In this document: positions 29,190 through 36,589 of the stretch, piece after piece | How the letters are laid out: the number at the start of each line of letters is the position of its first letter | Position numbering within the stretch: position 1 is the first letter of the stretch | NCBI RefSeq assembly: GCF_011250645.1 | Contig: NZ_JAANNO010000005.1 | Location: forward strand, 292,382 to 351,088 | DNA length: 58,707 nucleotides | DNA from: Motilibacter aurantiacus | GTDB lineage: Bacteria > Actinomycetota > Actinomycetes > Motilibacterales > Motilibacteraceae | Direction: 5' to 3' | Translations under genes and position numbers: made by a program | Notes under the pieces: generated by a model | What the model was told of the DNA's origin: nothing | Databases searched by the model: none | What the model saw: only the letters and a program-made list of their open reading frames with translations

Positions 29190-29324
29190 TCAGGAGAAAA
29201 GAGCGAAGTTCGGCGGGATCGGCGTACCGATCGGAACGTCCGTTCGCGTACCCGACGTGGACTGTGCCGTGAGGCGCTCGAGCGACCCCACGATGGTCAG
29301 CTGCGGTGCAGAGTAGTCGCGCAT
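29190..29324 (-). CDS. Lasso-peptide precursor A2 (44 residues)
   Basis: A 44-codon gene, first of the operon. The leader MRDYSAPQLTIVGSLERLTA is very like that of A1 (identical DY, P, LT, VGSLE, LTA). The core begins QSTSGTRTD with Asp at position 9 and continues VPIGTPIPPNFALFS, ending in Phe-Ser as in A1. The two cores share the S-G/A-T-x-x-D ring ending and the FS terminus, but their tails differ, so one enzyme set probably makes two products. Gln at core position 1 is unusual. GGAAGGGGGG lies close before ATG 29324, and a clear promoter is 42 bases upstream. Confidence 0.92.
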   Translation of the reverse strand: MRDYSAPQLTIVGSLERLTAQSTSGTRTDVPIGTPIPPNFALFS

Positions 29325-29365
29325 CTGGCCCCCCTTCCGTTGATGAGATGGATGCAACACCACAC

Positions 29366-29395
29366 ACCGTAGGGGAGGTGACCGACAGCCATCAA
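29366..29395 (-). promoter_or_regulatory. Promoter of the lasso precursor operon
   Basis: On the minus strand TTGATG (29395-29390) and TACGGT (29371-29366) are separated by 18 bases, a good housekeeping-sigma promoter. Transcription would begin near 29359 and leave a leader of about 35 bases before ATG 29324. Confidence 0.65.
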
Positions 29396-29421
29396 GGTGA
29401 TAGACGCGGAGTTCACCTGAT
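29391..29421. promoter_or_regulatory. Operator-like inverted repeat over the precursor promoter -35
   Basis: ATCAAGGTGA (29391-29400) is mirrored by TCACCTGAT (29413-29421), an imperfect dyad with one base missing and a 12-base spacer. The left arm covers five of the six -35 bases. A third half-site AGGTGA lies at 29376-29381, inside the promoter spacer, 19 bases from the next. A repressor bound here would block the precursor promoter. The cognate regulator is not evident. Confidence 0.5.
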
Positions 29422-29581
29422 CGACACGGGCGGCCGAGTCATTGTCACTTCGGGTGCTGGTATGTGACGTTGAGTGTCCGATGACCCCGTGAACAAGGGG
29501 AGATCTCCGACATCCAGCAGGCGCGGCGCGGTGGAGTGGTATTGCTCACGTGCCGCAGTGATCGAACGCGAGAGGCCCGTG

Positions 29582-30445
29582 ATGTCCCAGAACGACGGCA
29601 CAGAAGCGACCGACCCGCAGGCCTCGGACCGGCAGCAGGCGCGCGCCGTCCCGCCCAACGGGCTGGTCGGCTACTACGGCGGCCCCGCGCAGGTCCGGCC
29701 CCAGGTGGTCCCCGCTGCCCGCAAGCGGGCCTGGCTCGACGTCGGCCACGCCCGCGCGGGCAAGCACTGCCTGCCGTTGCTGCTGGCCAACGAGCAGGGC
29801 TGGGAGGTGCTCAACCCGGCCGGGGTCACGGTGGAGTGGAACGGCGAGGACTCCGCCGGCAACGTCGCCATCACCGCGGACGCAGGCCCCCGGGGCTCGA
29901 TCGCGCACAGCGCCTTCGGCGCCGGGGTCGTCAGCTTCGCCATCCCGGTGCTCTTCCGGACGGCTCCGGGCTGGAACCTTCTCGTCCGTGGCCCGGCCAA
30001 CCGGCCCAAGGACGGCATCAGCGCTCTGGAGGGGCTCGTCGAGACCGACTGGGCCGTGGTCACGTTCACGATGAACTGGAAGATCACGCGCCCGCACCAC
30101 CCGGTGCGGTTCGAGGAGGGCGAGCCCATCGCCCTGCTCGTGCCGCAGCAGCGTGGCGCCCTCGCCGCGTTGGACCCCCACTGGGTGCCGTTGGACGAGG
30201 ACCCGTTCTCGCGGGCCGGCGCAGAGCGCTTCCACGCCGACCGGCAGGCCGCGCGCCAGACCAACTTCCTCGCCGAGCACGGCTTCGCCGAGCCGGCCCC
30301 GCTGAGCCTCAAGTACTTCAAGGGGCAGTTCCCCGACGGCGCGCCCGCGCCCGAGCACGAGACCCAGTTGCGGCTGCAGGCGTTCCGCGAGTGGGAGGGC
30401 GCCGCATCCGACGGCGGGCCGGGCCCGCTGGCCGGCGGCTACTGA
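29582..30445 (+). CDS. DUF6065-like protein divergent from the lasso operon
   Basis: A 287-residue soluble protein. The stretches KHCLPLLLANEQGWEVLNP (~63), VEWNGEDSAGN, NLLVRGPANRPKDGI (~140), LVETDWAVVTFTMNWKITRP (~160) and FEEGEPIALLVP fit my recollection of the DUF6065 family, whose function is unknown. ATG 29582 has GAGAGG six bases before it; the frame is open to 29474. It lies between the precursor genes and the B1 gene, so it may be part of the cluster as a tailoring, binding or immunity protein, but this is only from position. No signal peptide or membrane helix is visible. Confidence 0.65.
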   Translation: MSQNDGTEATDPQASDRQQARAVPPNGLVGYYGGPAQVRPQVVPAARKRAWLDVGHARAGKHCLPLLLANEQGWEVLNPAGVTVEWNGEDSAGNVAITADAGPRGSIAHSAFGAGVVSFAIPVLFRTAPGWNLLVRGPANRPKDGISALEGLVETDWAVVTFTMNWKITRPHHPVRFEEGEPIALLVPQQRGALAALDPHWVPLDEDPFSRAGAERFHADRQAARQTNFLAEHGFAEPAPLSLKYFKGQFPDGAPAPEHETQLRLQAFREWEGAASDGGPGPLAGGY

Positions 30446-30493
30446 GCGCACTGCACGGCCGGGCACAGGAAGGCCGGGCACAGGCCCGAGATG

Positions 30494-30529
30494 CGGCGAG
30501 GCCCGTGGGAACCCCCACGGGCCTCGCCG
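30494..30529. terminator. Bidirectional terminator between the DUF6065-like gene and the B1 gene
   Basis: CGGCGAGGCCCGTGGG and its exact complement form a perfect 16-bp stem with a four-base AACC loop. It lies 48 bases after the plus-strand stop and 18 bases after the stop of the minus-strand B1 gene, so it can serve both. Confidence 0.75.
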
Positions 30530-30547
30530 TCACTGTCGCCGTGGGCC

Positions 30548-30817
30548 TCAGGCGAGGACGTCGCTCTCGGTGAGCAGCCCGTGCTCACGCAGTGCCGCCA
30601 CGAACGCCTCGACGTCGCGCAGCGCGGTCGCGCGGTCGACGCTGTACTCCGCGACGACGGCGTCCACCAGCTCGTCCATCGTCCGCTCCTGCCGCAGCAG
30701 CTCGTAGAGGAGCGACCCCGTCTCGTTCAGGGTGAGGTACTGCGACTTCTCCAGGTCGAGGACGACCGTCTCGGCGTCGAACGAGCGCGCGGCCAGGCCT
30801 TCGGATCGGATGCGCAT
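30548..30817 (-). CDS. PqqD-like leader-binding protein (lasso B1, RRE)
   Basis: An 89-residue protein of the PqqD family. The first ~30 residues contain VVLDLEKSQYLTLNETGSLL, the beta strands and turn that form the RiPP recognition element, followed by the helical part with AFVAALREHGLL. It should bind the Y-x2-P-x-L leader motif and hand the precursor to B2 and the cyclase. ATG 30817 is preceded by GAAGGGGGGCCA, a 12-base match to the sequence before precursor A2. TAAGGT (30848-30843, minus strand) is a possible -10, so it may be transcribed by itself, apart from prs upstream. Confidence 0.88.
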   Translation of the reverse strand: MRIRSEGLAARSFDAETVVLDLEKSQYLTLNETGSLLYELLRQERTMDELVDAVVAEYSVDRATALRDVEAFVAALREHGLLTESDVLA

Positions 30818-30859
30818 GTGGCCCCCCTTCGGTGTGGCTACGACCTTACGGTCCGGTGC

Positions 30860-30875
30860 CCGCCCGTGCGGGCGG
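30860..30875. terminator. Small hairpin after prs
   Basis: CCGCCC and GGGCGG form a six-base GC stem around the loop GTGC, 30 bases past the prs stop (minus strand) and before the B1 gene. It is weak, but it agrees with B1 having its own promoter. Confidence 0.35.
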
Positions 30876-30905
30876 AACGTGTCACTTGCGCCCGAACGGC
30901 GGACG

Positions 30906-31883
30906 TCAGGCGTCCCCGCCGAACAGGCTGGTCACGGAGCCGTCGTGGAAGACCTCGCGGATCGCGCGCGCGATCAGCGGCGCGATCGGGAGCACGGTCA
31001 GCTTGTCGAACCGGCGCTCCTGCGCGATCGGCAGGGTGTCCGTCACGACGACCTCGGTGATGCGGCTGTTCTTCAGCCGGTCGACCGCGGGGTCGGAGAA
31101 CACACCGTGGGTCGCGACGACGATGACCTCGGCCGCGCCGTTCTCGAACAGCGCGTCGGCGGCCTTGGTGATCGTGCCGCCGGTGTCGATCATGTCGTCG
31201 ACGAGCACGCACACCCGGCCCTCGACGGAGCCGACGACCTCGTGGACCTTGACCTGGTTGGCGACCCGGGGGTCGCGCCGCTTGTGGATGATCGCCAGCG
31301 GCGCGTTCAGCGTGTCGGTCCAGCGCTCGGCGACCCGCACCCGGCCGGCGTCGGGGCTGACGACCGTCAGCCGGCTGCGGTCGAGCCGCGCGCCGACGTG
31401 CTGGGCGAGGACGGGCAGGGCGAACAGGTGGTCGACCGGGCCGTCGAAGAAGCCCTGGATCTGCGCCGTGTGCAGGTCCACGACGATGAGGCGGTCGGCG
31501 CCCGCGGTCTTGAACAGGTCGGCCATGAGCCGCGCGGAGATCGGCTCGCGGCCGCGGTGCTTCTTGTCCTGGCGGGCGTAGCCGTAGAACGGCATGACCA
31601 CGGTGATGCGCTTGGCCGACGCCCGCTTCAGCGCGTCGACCATGATCAGCTGTTCCATGATCCACTGGTTGAGCGGCGCGGTGTGGCTCTGCATGACGAA
31701 GGCGTCGCTGCCACGCACGGACTCCTCGAACCGCACGAAGATCTCGCCGTTCGCGAAGTCGTACGCCGAGGTCGGCACGATGTCGACCTCGAGCTCGCGG
31801 GCCACGGCCGTCGCGAGCTCCGGGTGGGCGCGGCCCGTGAACAGCATCAGCCGCTTCTCGCCCTTGGCGGTCATCCCGCTCAT
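30906..31883 (-). CDS. prs: Ribose-phosphate pyrophosphokinase
   Basis: A 325-residue enzyme that makes PRPP from ribose-5-phosphate and ATP in the cytosol, for nucleotide, His, Trp and decaprenyl-phosphoribose synthesis. [20 protein letters not shown] is the flexible ATP loop, [15 protein letters not shown] the metal and substrate region, and [14 protein letters not shown] the PRPP loop. ATG 31883 overlaps the stop of glmU (ATGA) with GGAG seven bases upstream; ATG 31874 is possible. The glmU-prs pair is a conserved actinobacterial order. Confidence 0.96.
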   Translation of the reverse strand: MSGMTAKGEKRLMLFTGRAHPELATAVARELEVDIVPTSAYDFANGEIFVRFEESVRGSDAFVMQSHTAPLNQWIMEQLIMVDALKRASAKRITVVMPFYGYARQDKKHRGREPISARLMADLFKTAGADRLIVVDLHTAQIQGFFDGPVDHLFALPVLAQHVGARLDRSRLTVVSPDAGRVRVAERWTDTLNAPLAIIHKRRDPRVANQVKVHEVVGSVEGRVCVLVDDMIDTGGTITKAADALFENGAAEVIVVATHGVFSDPAVDRLKNSRITEVVVTDTLPIAQERRFDKLTVLPIAPLIARAIREVFHDGSVTSLFGGDA

Positions 31884-33439
31884 CGGCCCACTCCCTCGCT
31901 GTCGATTCCGTCGCCGTCGTTCCCGCCCCCGCCGTCGGGCGCGGCCCTCCGGGCCTCCTGCGCGGCCTGCGCACTCGATGTGCCCGACCGCCGGCGTTCG
32001 ACCCATCCGTCGACCGTGCCCTGCCGGCTGCGCCCGATGGCCAGCGCGCCGGGCGGCACGTCGTCGGTGACGACGGACCCGGCCGCGGTGTACGCCCCGT
32101 CCCCCACCGTGACCGGCGCGACCAGGACCGTGTCGCTGCCGATGCGCACGTGCGCGCCGACGGTCGTGCGGTGCTTGGCGACCCCGTCGTAGTTGGCGAA
32201 GATCGTCGCCGCGCCGACGTTGGTCCCGTCGCCGACCTCGGCGTCGCCGACGTAGGACAGGTGCGGCACCTTGGCCTCCTGCCCGAGGACCGCGTTCTTC
32301 ATCTCCACGAAGCCGCCGGCCTTCGCCCCGGCCCCGAGAACGGTGCCCGGGCGGAGGAACGTGTAGGGCCCGACGGTCGCCCGCTCCCCGATGCGTGCCC
32401 CCTCGCAGGTGGAGCTGCGCACGACCGCGTCGGCCCCGACCTCGGTGTCGACCAGCGTCGTGTCCGGGCCGACGACGGCGCCCGCGGCGACCGAGGTGCG
32501 CCCGTGCAGGCGTACGCCGGGCAGCAGCGTGACGTCAGGGGCCAGCTCGACGTCCGCGTCCACCCAGGTCGTGAGCGGGTCGACGACCGTGACCCCGGCG
32601 CGCATCCACCGCAGCAGCAGGCGGTCGCGCAGCGCCGCCCCGGCGAGGGCGAGCTGGGAGCGGTCGTTCACGCCGGCGACGTCGAGCGCGTCGGGGGCCA
32701 CGACGGCCGCGACCGGTCGGGCCTGCTCGCGCAGGATGGCGAGCACGTCGGTGAGGTACTCCTCGCCCTGCGCGTTGTCGGTGGTGAGCTGCGCGAGCGC
32801 TGACCGCAGGTGGTCGGCGGCGAAGGCGTAGATGCCGCTGTTGATCTCGTGGACCGCGAGCTCCTCGGGCGTCGCGTCCCGGTGCTCGACGATCGCGGCG
32901 ACGTTGCCCGCCGGGTCACGCAGCACCCGGCCGTAGCCGGTGGGGTCGTCGAGCAGCGCGGTGAGGACCGTGGCGGCCGCACCGGTGGCGGCGTGCGTCC
33001 CGACGAGCGCCTGCAGCGTGGCCGGCGACAGCAGCGGGGTGTCCCCGGCCGTGACCACGACCGTGCCGGTGAGGTCGGGGAGCGCCTCGAGGGCGGTGCG
33101 GACCGCGTGGCCGGTGCCGCCCTGCCGCTCCTGGACGACGGGCAGCGCCTCGGGCGCGGTCTCGGCCAGGTGGGCCACGACCTTGTCCCGCCCCGCCCCC
33201 ACGACCACGACGACGCGCGCCGGGGAGATCTCGCGCACCGAGGTCAGGACGTGGCCGAGCAGGCTGCGCCCGGCGGCGGCGTGCAGCACCTTGGGAGTGC
33301 GCGACCGCATGCGCGTGCCCTCGCCGGCCGCCAGGACGACCACCGCGTCGACCCGGGCCTGCGCAGCCTGACCGGAAGGGCCGGAGGGGCCGGGAGCGCC
33401 GGCTCGGGAGGGAGGAGGAGTGGACGGGGCGAGGCTCAC
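31880..33439 (-). CDS. glmU: Bifunctional UDP-GlcNAc pyrophosphorylase / GlcN-1-P acetyltransferase
   Basis: A 519-residue enzyme making UDP-GlcNAc for peptidoglycan and possibly EPS. The N-terminal uridyltransferase has [20 protein letters not shown] (~32). The C-terminal beta-helix acetyltransferase runs ~265-480, with [10 protein letters not shown] and [21 protein letters not shown] 33439 is set by AGGAG five bases before it; the first ~30 residues are a Pro/Ala-rich extension, and ~45 residues of charged tail follow the catalytic domains. Operon with prs. Confidence 0.95.
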   Translation of the reverse strand: MSLAPSTPPPSRAGAPGPSGPSGQAAQARVDAVVVLAAGEGTRMRSRTPKVLHAAAGRSLLGHVLTSVREISPARVVVVVGAGRDKVVAHLAETAPEALPVVQERQGGTGHAVRTALEALPDLTGTVVVTAGDTPLLSPATLQALVGTHAATGAAATVLTALLDDPTGYGRVLRDPAGNVAAIVEHRDATPEELAVHEINSGIYAFAADHLRSALAQLTTDNAQGEEYLTDVLAILREQARPVAAVVAPDALDVAGVNDRSQLALAGAALRDRLLLRWMRAGVTVVDPLTTWVDADVELAPDVTLLPGVRLHGRTSVAAGAVVGPDTTLVDTEVGADAVVRSSTCEGARIGERATVGPYTFLRPGTVLGAGAKAGGFVEMKNAVLGQEAKVPHLSYVGDAEVGDGTNVGAATIFANYDGVAKHRTTVGAHVRIGSDTVLVAPVTVGDGAYTAAGSVVTDDVPPGALAIGRSRQGTVDGWVERRRSGTSSAQAAQEARRAAPDGGGGNDGDGIDSEGVGR

Positions 33440-33584
33440 ACGCGCTCCTGCGCTCGTACGTGCTGCGGAGCGCCGCTGCCGCCGCACTGCCGCTGGACTG
33501 TGTCGACTCCGCCGGGGGGCCGGAGGCCCGGCACACGGCGGGCGGACGACCCTACGAGCCTACCGGCGCGCCGAGGGGCCGCTG

Positions 33585-33656
33585 CTCCGCCGCTTGGATT
33601 CGAACCAAGACTGCAAGGCTCCAAAGGCCTGCGTGCTGCCGTTACACCACGGCGGA
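33585..33656 (-). tRNA. tRNA-Gln (anticodon UUG)
   Basis: A 72-nt cloverleaf: acceptor TCCGCCG/CGGCGGA, T-arm CTTGG-TTCGAAT-CCAAG, anticodon loop CTTTGGA with UUG at 34-36. The anticodon stem CAGGC/GCCTT has a C27-U43 mismatch as its first pair. The 3' CCA is not encoded (G73 then CAG). Confidence 0.92.
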
Positions 33657-33764
33657 ACGCCCCGGGGCGGGGGCGGCGCCAGTCTGCCACCCGGGCCCGG
33701 CCCGGCAGGGCTGCCCGGCGCTGCCGGCCGGGGCGAGCAGGGCCCGCCGCACCGGGCGAAGCCC

Positions 33765-33770
33765 TAGGAT
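33765..33770 (+). promoter_or_regulatory. -10 box TAGGAT before the epimerase gene
   Basis: TAGGAT (TANNNT) would place the start of transcription near 33777, just before a 14-codon leader ORF (ATG 33781) that precedes the epimerase. Confidence 0.45.
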
Positions 33771-33780
33771 CCTCCCCGAC

Positions 33781-33825
33781 ATGGGGACGCTCGCGTGCCC
33801 GAGGCGATCGCAGTGGGGGACGTGA
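33781..33825 (+). CDS. Near-leaderless short ORF ahead of the epimerase gene
   Basis: ATG 33781 begins a 14-codon frame, [14 protein letters not shown], ending at TGA 33823-33825, one base before GTG 33827. It contains the ribosome-binding site GGGGGA of the next gene. It may act as a small translated leader that couples or regulates expression of the epimerase. No experimental sign of translation can be seen. Confidence 0.4.
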   Translation: MGTLACPRRSQWGT

Positions 33826-33826
33826 C

Positions 33827-34789
33827 GTGGCACGGACGGTTGTCACCGGTGGCGCAGGCTTTCTCGGGTCGCACCTGTGCGAGCGGCTCCTGGCCGACGG
33901 CGAGGAGGTGCTCTGCCTCGACAACTTCGTCACCGGCACGCCGGCCAACGTGGCGCACCTGCTCGAGCGCCCGGGGTTCCGGCTCGTGCGCGCCGACGTC
34001 ACCGACTACATCCACGTCCCCGGGCCCGTCGACACCGTGCTCCACTTCGCCTCGCCCGCGTCCCCGATCGACTACCTCCAGCTGCCGATCGAGACGATGA
34101 AGGTCGGCTCGATCGGGACGCTGCACGCTCTCGGCCTGGCCCGCGAGAAGGGGTCGCGCTTCCTGCTGGCCTCCACCTCCGAGACCTATGGCGACCCGCA
34201 GGTCCACCCGCAGCCGGAGACCTACTGGGGCCACGTCAACCCGGTCGGCCCGCGCGGGGTCTACGACGAGGCCAAGCGCTTCGGCGAGGCGCTCACCATG
34301 GCGTACCGGCGCACGCACGGCGTGGACACGGGCATCGTGCGCATCTTCAACACCTTCGGCCCGCGCATGCGCCCCAACGACGGCCGCGCGATCCCGACCT
34401 TCATCCGCCAGGCCCTGCTCGGCGAGCCCCTCACGGTCGCCGGCGACGGCTCGCAGACCAGGTCGATCATCTACGTCGACGACCTCATCGAGGGCATCCT
34501 GCGGCTGGTGCGCAGCGGGCTGGAGGGGCCGGTCAACGTGGGCAACCCGCACGAGCTGAGCATGCTCGACCTCGCCCGCTGGATCCGCGACCTCACCGGC
34601 TCGAGCTCGGAGATCGAGTTCGTGCCGCGCCCGCAGGACGACCCCAGCGTGCGCCAGCCCGACATCACCCTCGCGCGCCAGGCCCTCGACTGGGAGCCCC
34701 GGGTGCCCATCGAGGAGGGCCTGCGCCAGACGATCGAGTGGTTCCGCGCCCACGACGAGGTGCTGGCGGCCAGCGCCGCGGGCGCCTGA
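33827..34789 (+). CDS. NAD-dependent epimerase/dehydratase, UDP-glucuronate decarboxylase (UDP-xylose synthase)-like
   Basis: A 320-residue short-chain dehydrogenase of the extended type. The NAD site is [17 protein letters not shown] (~6-22). The catalytic triad is Thr-Ser in [10 protein letters not shown] (~116) and Tyr/Lys in [13 protein letters not shown] (~144-148, Y-x3-K). [16 protein letters not shown] and [15 protein letters not shown]-like stretches (here [15 protein letters not shown]) are characteristic of UXS. It would turn UDP-GlcA into UDP-Xyl, a possible donor for the EPS. GTG 33827 has GGGGGA six bases before it. Confidence 0.85.
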   Translation: MARTVVTGGAGFLGSHLCERLLADGEEVLCLDNFVTGTPANVAHLLERPGFRLVRADVTDYIHVPGPVDTVLHFASPASPIDYLQLPIETMKVGSIGTLHALGLAREKGSRFLLASTSETYGDPQVHPQPETYWGHVNPVGPRGVYDEAKRFGEALTMAYRRTHGVDTGIVRIFNTFGPRMRPNDGRAIPTFIRQALLGEPLTVAGDGSQTRSIIYVDDLIEGILRLVRSGLEGPVNVGNPHELSMLDLARWIRDLTGSSSEIEFVPRPQDDPSVRQPDITLARQALDWEPRVPIEEGLRQTIEWFRAHDEVLAASAAGA

Positions 34790-34793
34790 GGCC

Positions 34794-35414
34794 CTAGCCG
34801 CGCGCGTCGCCGGCGAGGGCGCGCACGGCCGCCGGGACGACGACGGCCAGGTTCTCGGCGAGCAGGCCCACCACCTGCTCGTGCACGGCCGCGGGGCGCC
34901 CGAACGGGTCGGGGACGTCGTCATCCCCCGGCGTGGCCAGGCCGCGCCACCGGCCGACGGACGCGACCCACTCGGCCGCGCTGCAGGCGTCACCCGCCGG
35001 GCGGGAGGACCCCTCGGCCTCGGCCCGGTCCACGAGCCGGCGCAGCTCGCGCACCGTGAAGCTGCGCCGCAGCGCGGGCGGGCAGAGCGCGACGGCCTGC
35101 GAGCGCTGCTCGCGGGTCATGGTCAGCACCAGGTCGGCCGCCGCGACGAGGCCGCGGGTGATGGGCCGGCCCCGGTGGGCGGAGGCGTCGATCCCCCGCG
35201 CGTGCAGCGCGGCCGCGGTGTCCGCCTCGATCGGGTGCCCGGTCAACGGGGAGGTCCCGGCGCTCTCGGCCAGCAGCTCGACCCGGTCGCCGCCCAGCCG
35301 GCGGGCGAGCGCCGCAGCGGCCGGGGACCGGCAGACGTTGCCGGTGCAGACGAAGAGGACACGAAGAGCCGGGCGCCCGGCGACCTCGCCGGGCTCGGTC
35401 GTCCCCTGCGTCAC
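34794..35414 (-). CDS. Low-molecular-weight protein tyrosine phosphatase
   Basis: A 206-residue phosphatase with the signature loop FVCTGNVCRSP (~21-31; Cys nucleophile and Arg) and a probable catalytic Asp in DDDVPDPFG (~163-171). Such enzymes reverse tyrosine phosphorylation, for example of BY-kinases that control EPS export. The window has one such kinase at 14439-15887, though 19 kb away. GTG 35414 lies seven bases after a TATCCT -10 box on the minus strand (35427-35422), so the mRNA is probably leaderless. Confidence 0.88.
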   Translation of the reverse strand: MTQGTTEPGEVAGRPALRVLFVCTGNVCRSPAAAALARRLGGDRVELLAESAGTSPLTGHPIEADTAAALHARGIDASAHRGRPITRGLVAAADLVLTMTREQRSQAVALCPPALRRSFTVRELRRLVDRAEAEGSSRPAGDACSAAEWVASVGRWRGLATPGDDDVPDPFGRPAAVHEQVVGLLAENLAVVVPAAVRALAGDARG

Positions 35415-35421
35415 GCCGGGG

Positions 35422-35427
35422 AGGATA
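35422..35427 (-). promoter_or_regulatory. -10 box TATCCT, leaderless phosphatase gene
   Basis: TATCCT on the minus strand ends seven bases before GTG 35414, so transcription is predicted to begin at the start codon. Confidence 0.45.
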
Positions 35428-35477
35428 GCCGCGCCCGCCCGCTCCCATGCCTCCGACGGCCCGCGAGGGAAGCGCTC

Positions 35478-35508
35478 CTACGCGACCGTAGGTTACGCTG
35501 GCGTAGCC
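35478..35508. promoter_or_regulatory. Two tandem TACG-N4-CGTA dyads upstream of the desaturase
   Basis: CTACG-CGAC-CGTAG (35478-35491) is followed by GGTTACG-CTGG-CGTAGCC (35491-35508; one mismatch). The centres are 15 bases apart. They lie 64 bases before the desaturase start and look like operators for a TetR-type dimer. The TetR gene at 36590 is the nearest candidate. Confidence 0.55.
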
Positions 35509-35571
35509 GGGGTACGTCCCGTTCGATCCCGGTTCTGCGCGCGTCCCGCCCCCACTGTGCAAGGAGACCCT

Positions 35572-36543
35572 GTGACCGCTACTCCCGCTGTGGACCGGCC
35601 GACAACGGCGCCGACCTCCGGCAGCGACGTCCCCGAGCTCTTCCACGGCGACGACCGCAAGGGCATGGGCGAGCAGATCGCCCTCGCGCTCTTCATCGCG
35701 ATCCCCTTCGTCGCCATCGTCGCGGCCGTCCCCGTGGCCTGGGGCTGGGGCCTGGGCTGGTCCGATGTCGTGATCGCGCTGGTCATGTACTTCATCTCCG
35801 GCTTCGGCATCACGGGCGGCTTCCACCGCTACTTCACCCACGGCGCCTTCAAGGCGAAGCGGCCGCTGCGGATCGCGCTCGCCGTCGCCGGCAGCCTCGC
35901 GGTCGAGGGCCCGGTCATCCGCTGGGTCGCCGACCACCGCAAGCACCACAAGTTCTCGGACAAGGACGGCGACCCGCACTCGCCGTGGCGCTACGGCGAG
36001 ACGTTCCCGGCGCTGCTCAAGGGCCTCTGGTTCGCGCACATGGGGTGGCTCTTCGACGTCGAGCAGACCAACCAGCGCCAGTACGCCCCCGACCTGCTCA
36101 AGGACAAGGACATCGCGCGGGTCTCGCGCGCCTTCCCCTACATCGTGCTGGCGTCGCTGCTGGTGCCGGCGCTGCTCGGCGGGCTGCTGACCTGGTCGTG
36201 GCAGGGCGCGGTGACGGCCTTCTTCTGGGGCAGCCTGGTCCGCGTCGCGGCGCTGCACCACGTCACCTGGTCGATCAACTCGATCTGCCACGCGATCGGC
36301 GAGCACGAGTTCAAGAGCCGCGACCGCTCCGGCAACGTGTGGTGGCTGGCGATCCCGTCCCTCGGCGAGTCCTGGCACAACCTGCACCACGCGGACCCGA
36401 CGTGTGCCCGGCACGGCGTCAACCGCGGGCAGATCGACATCACCGCCCGCACGATCTGGCTGTTCGAGCGCCTCGGCTGGGCCTACTCGGTGCGCTGGCC
36501 GGTCACCGAGCGGCTCGACGCCCGGCGCACCTCGGCGGCCTGA
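35572..36543 (+). CDS. Fatty-acid (acyl-CoA) desaturase
   Basis: A 323-residue membrane di-iron enzyme that would insert a double bond into a fatty-acyl chain, adjusting membrane fluidity. All three His boxes are present: GGFHRYFTHG (~82), VADHRKHHKF (~122) and ESWHNLHHADP (~268). Four helices are predicted in two pairs (~43-85 and ~183-225). GTG 35572 has AAGGAG five bases before it. A divergent phosphatase gene is 157 bases away, with operator-like dyads between, and the TetR/MarR pair follows downstream. Confidence 0.93.
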   Translation: MTATPAVDRPTTAPTSGSDVPELFHGDDRKGMGEQIALALFIAIPFVAIVAAVPVAWGWGLGWSDVVIALVMYFISGFGITGGFHRYFTHGAFKAKRPLRIALAVAGSLAVEGPVIRWVADHRKHHKFSDKDGDPHSPWRYGETFPALLKGLWFAHMGWLFDVEQTNQRQYAPDLLKDKDIARVSRAFPYIVLASLLVPALLGGLLTWSWQGAVTAFFWGSLVRVAALHHVTWSINSICHAIGEHEFKSRDRSGNVWWLAIPSLGESWHNLHHADPTCARHGVNRGQIDITARTIWLFERLGWAYSVRWPVTERLDARRTSAA

Positions 36544-36575
36544 GCGAGCCTCGCGCGGCGGGGCGCCCGGATGCT

Positions 36576-36588
36576 GGCACGATGTGCC
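36576..36588. promoter_or_regulatory. Short dyad GGCAC-GAT-GTGCC before the TetR gene
   Basis: A five-base inverted repeat with a three-base spacer lies directly before GTG 36590. It may be an operator or a chance GC-rich pair. It covers the place where a ribosome-binding site would be. Confidence 0.25.
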
Positions 36589-36589
36589 G

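Noticed and set aside
29062-29367. 101-codon minus-strand frame over precursor A2
   Set aside because: It is in another frame than the precursor, lacks any domain and would destroy the conserved A1/A2 similarity.
29442-29466. TTGTCA and TATGTG as a plus-strand promoter for the DUF6065-like gene
   Set aside because: The spacing between the boxes is only 13 bases, too short for a housekeeping promoter.
32810-33826. N-terminal extension of the epimerase through tRNA-Gln
   Set aside because: It would cross the tRNA gene and run antisense to glmU. The NAD-binding motif begins right after GTG 33827, which has its own ribosome site.
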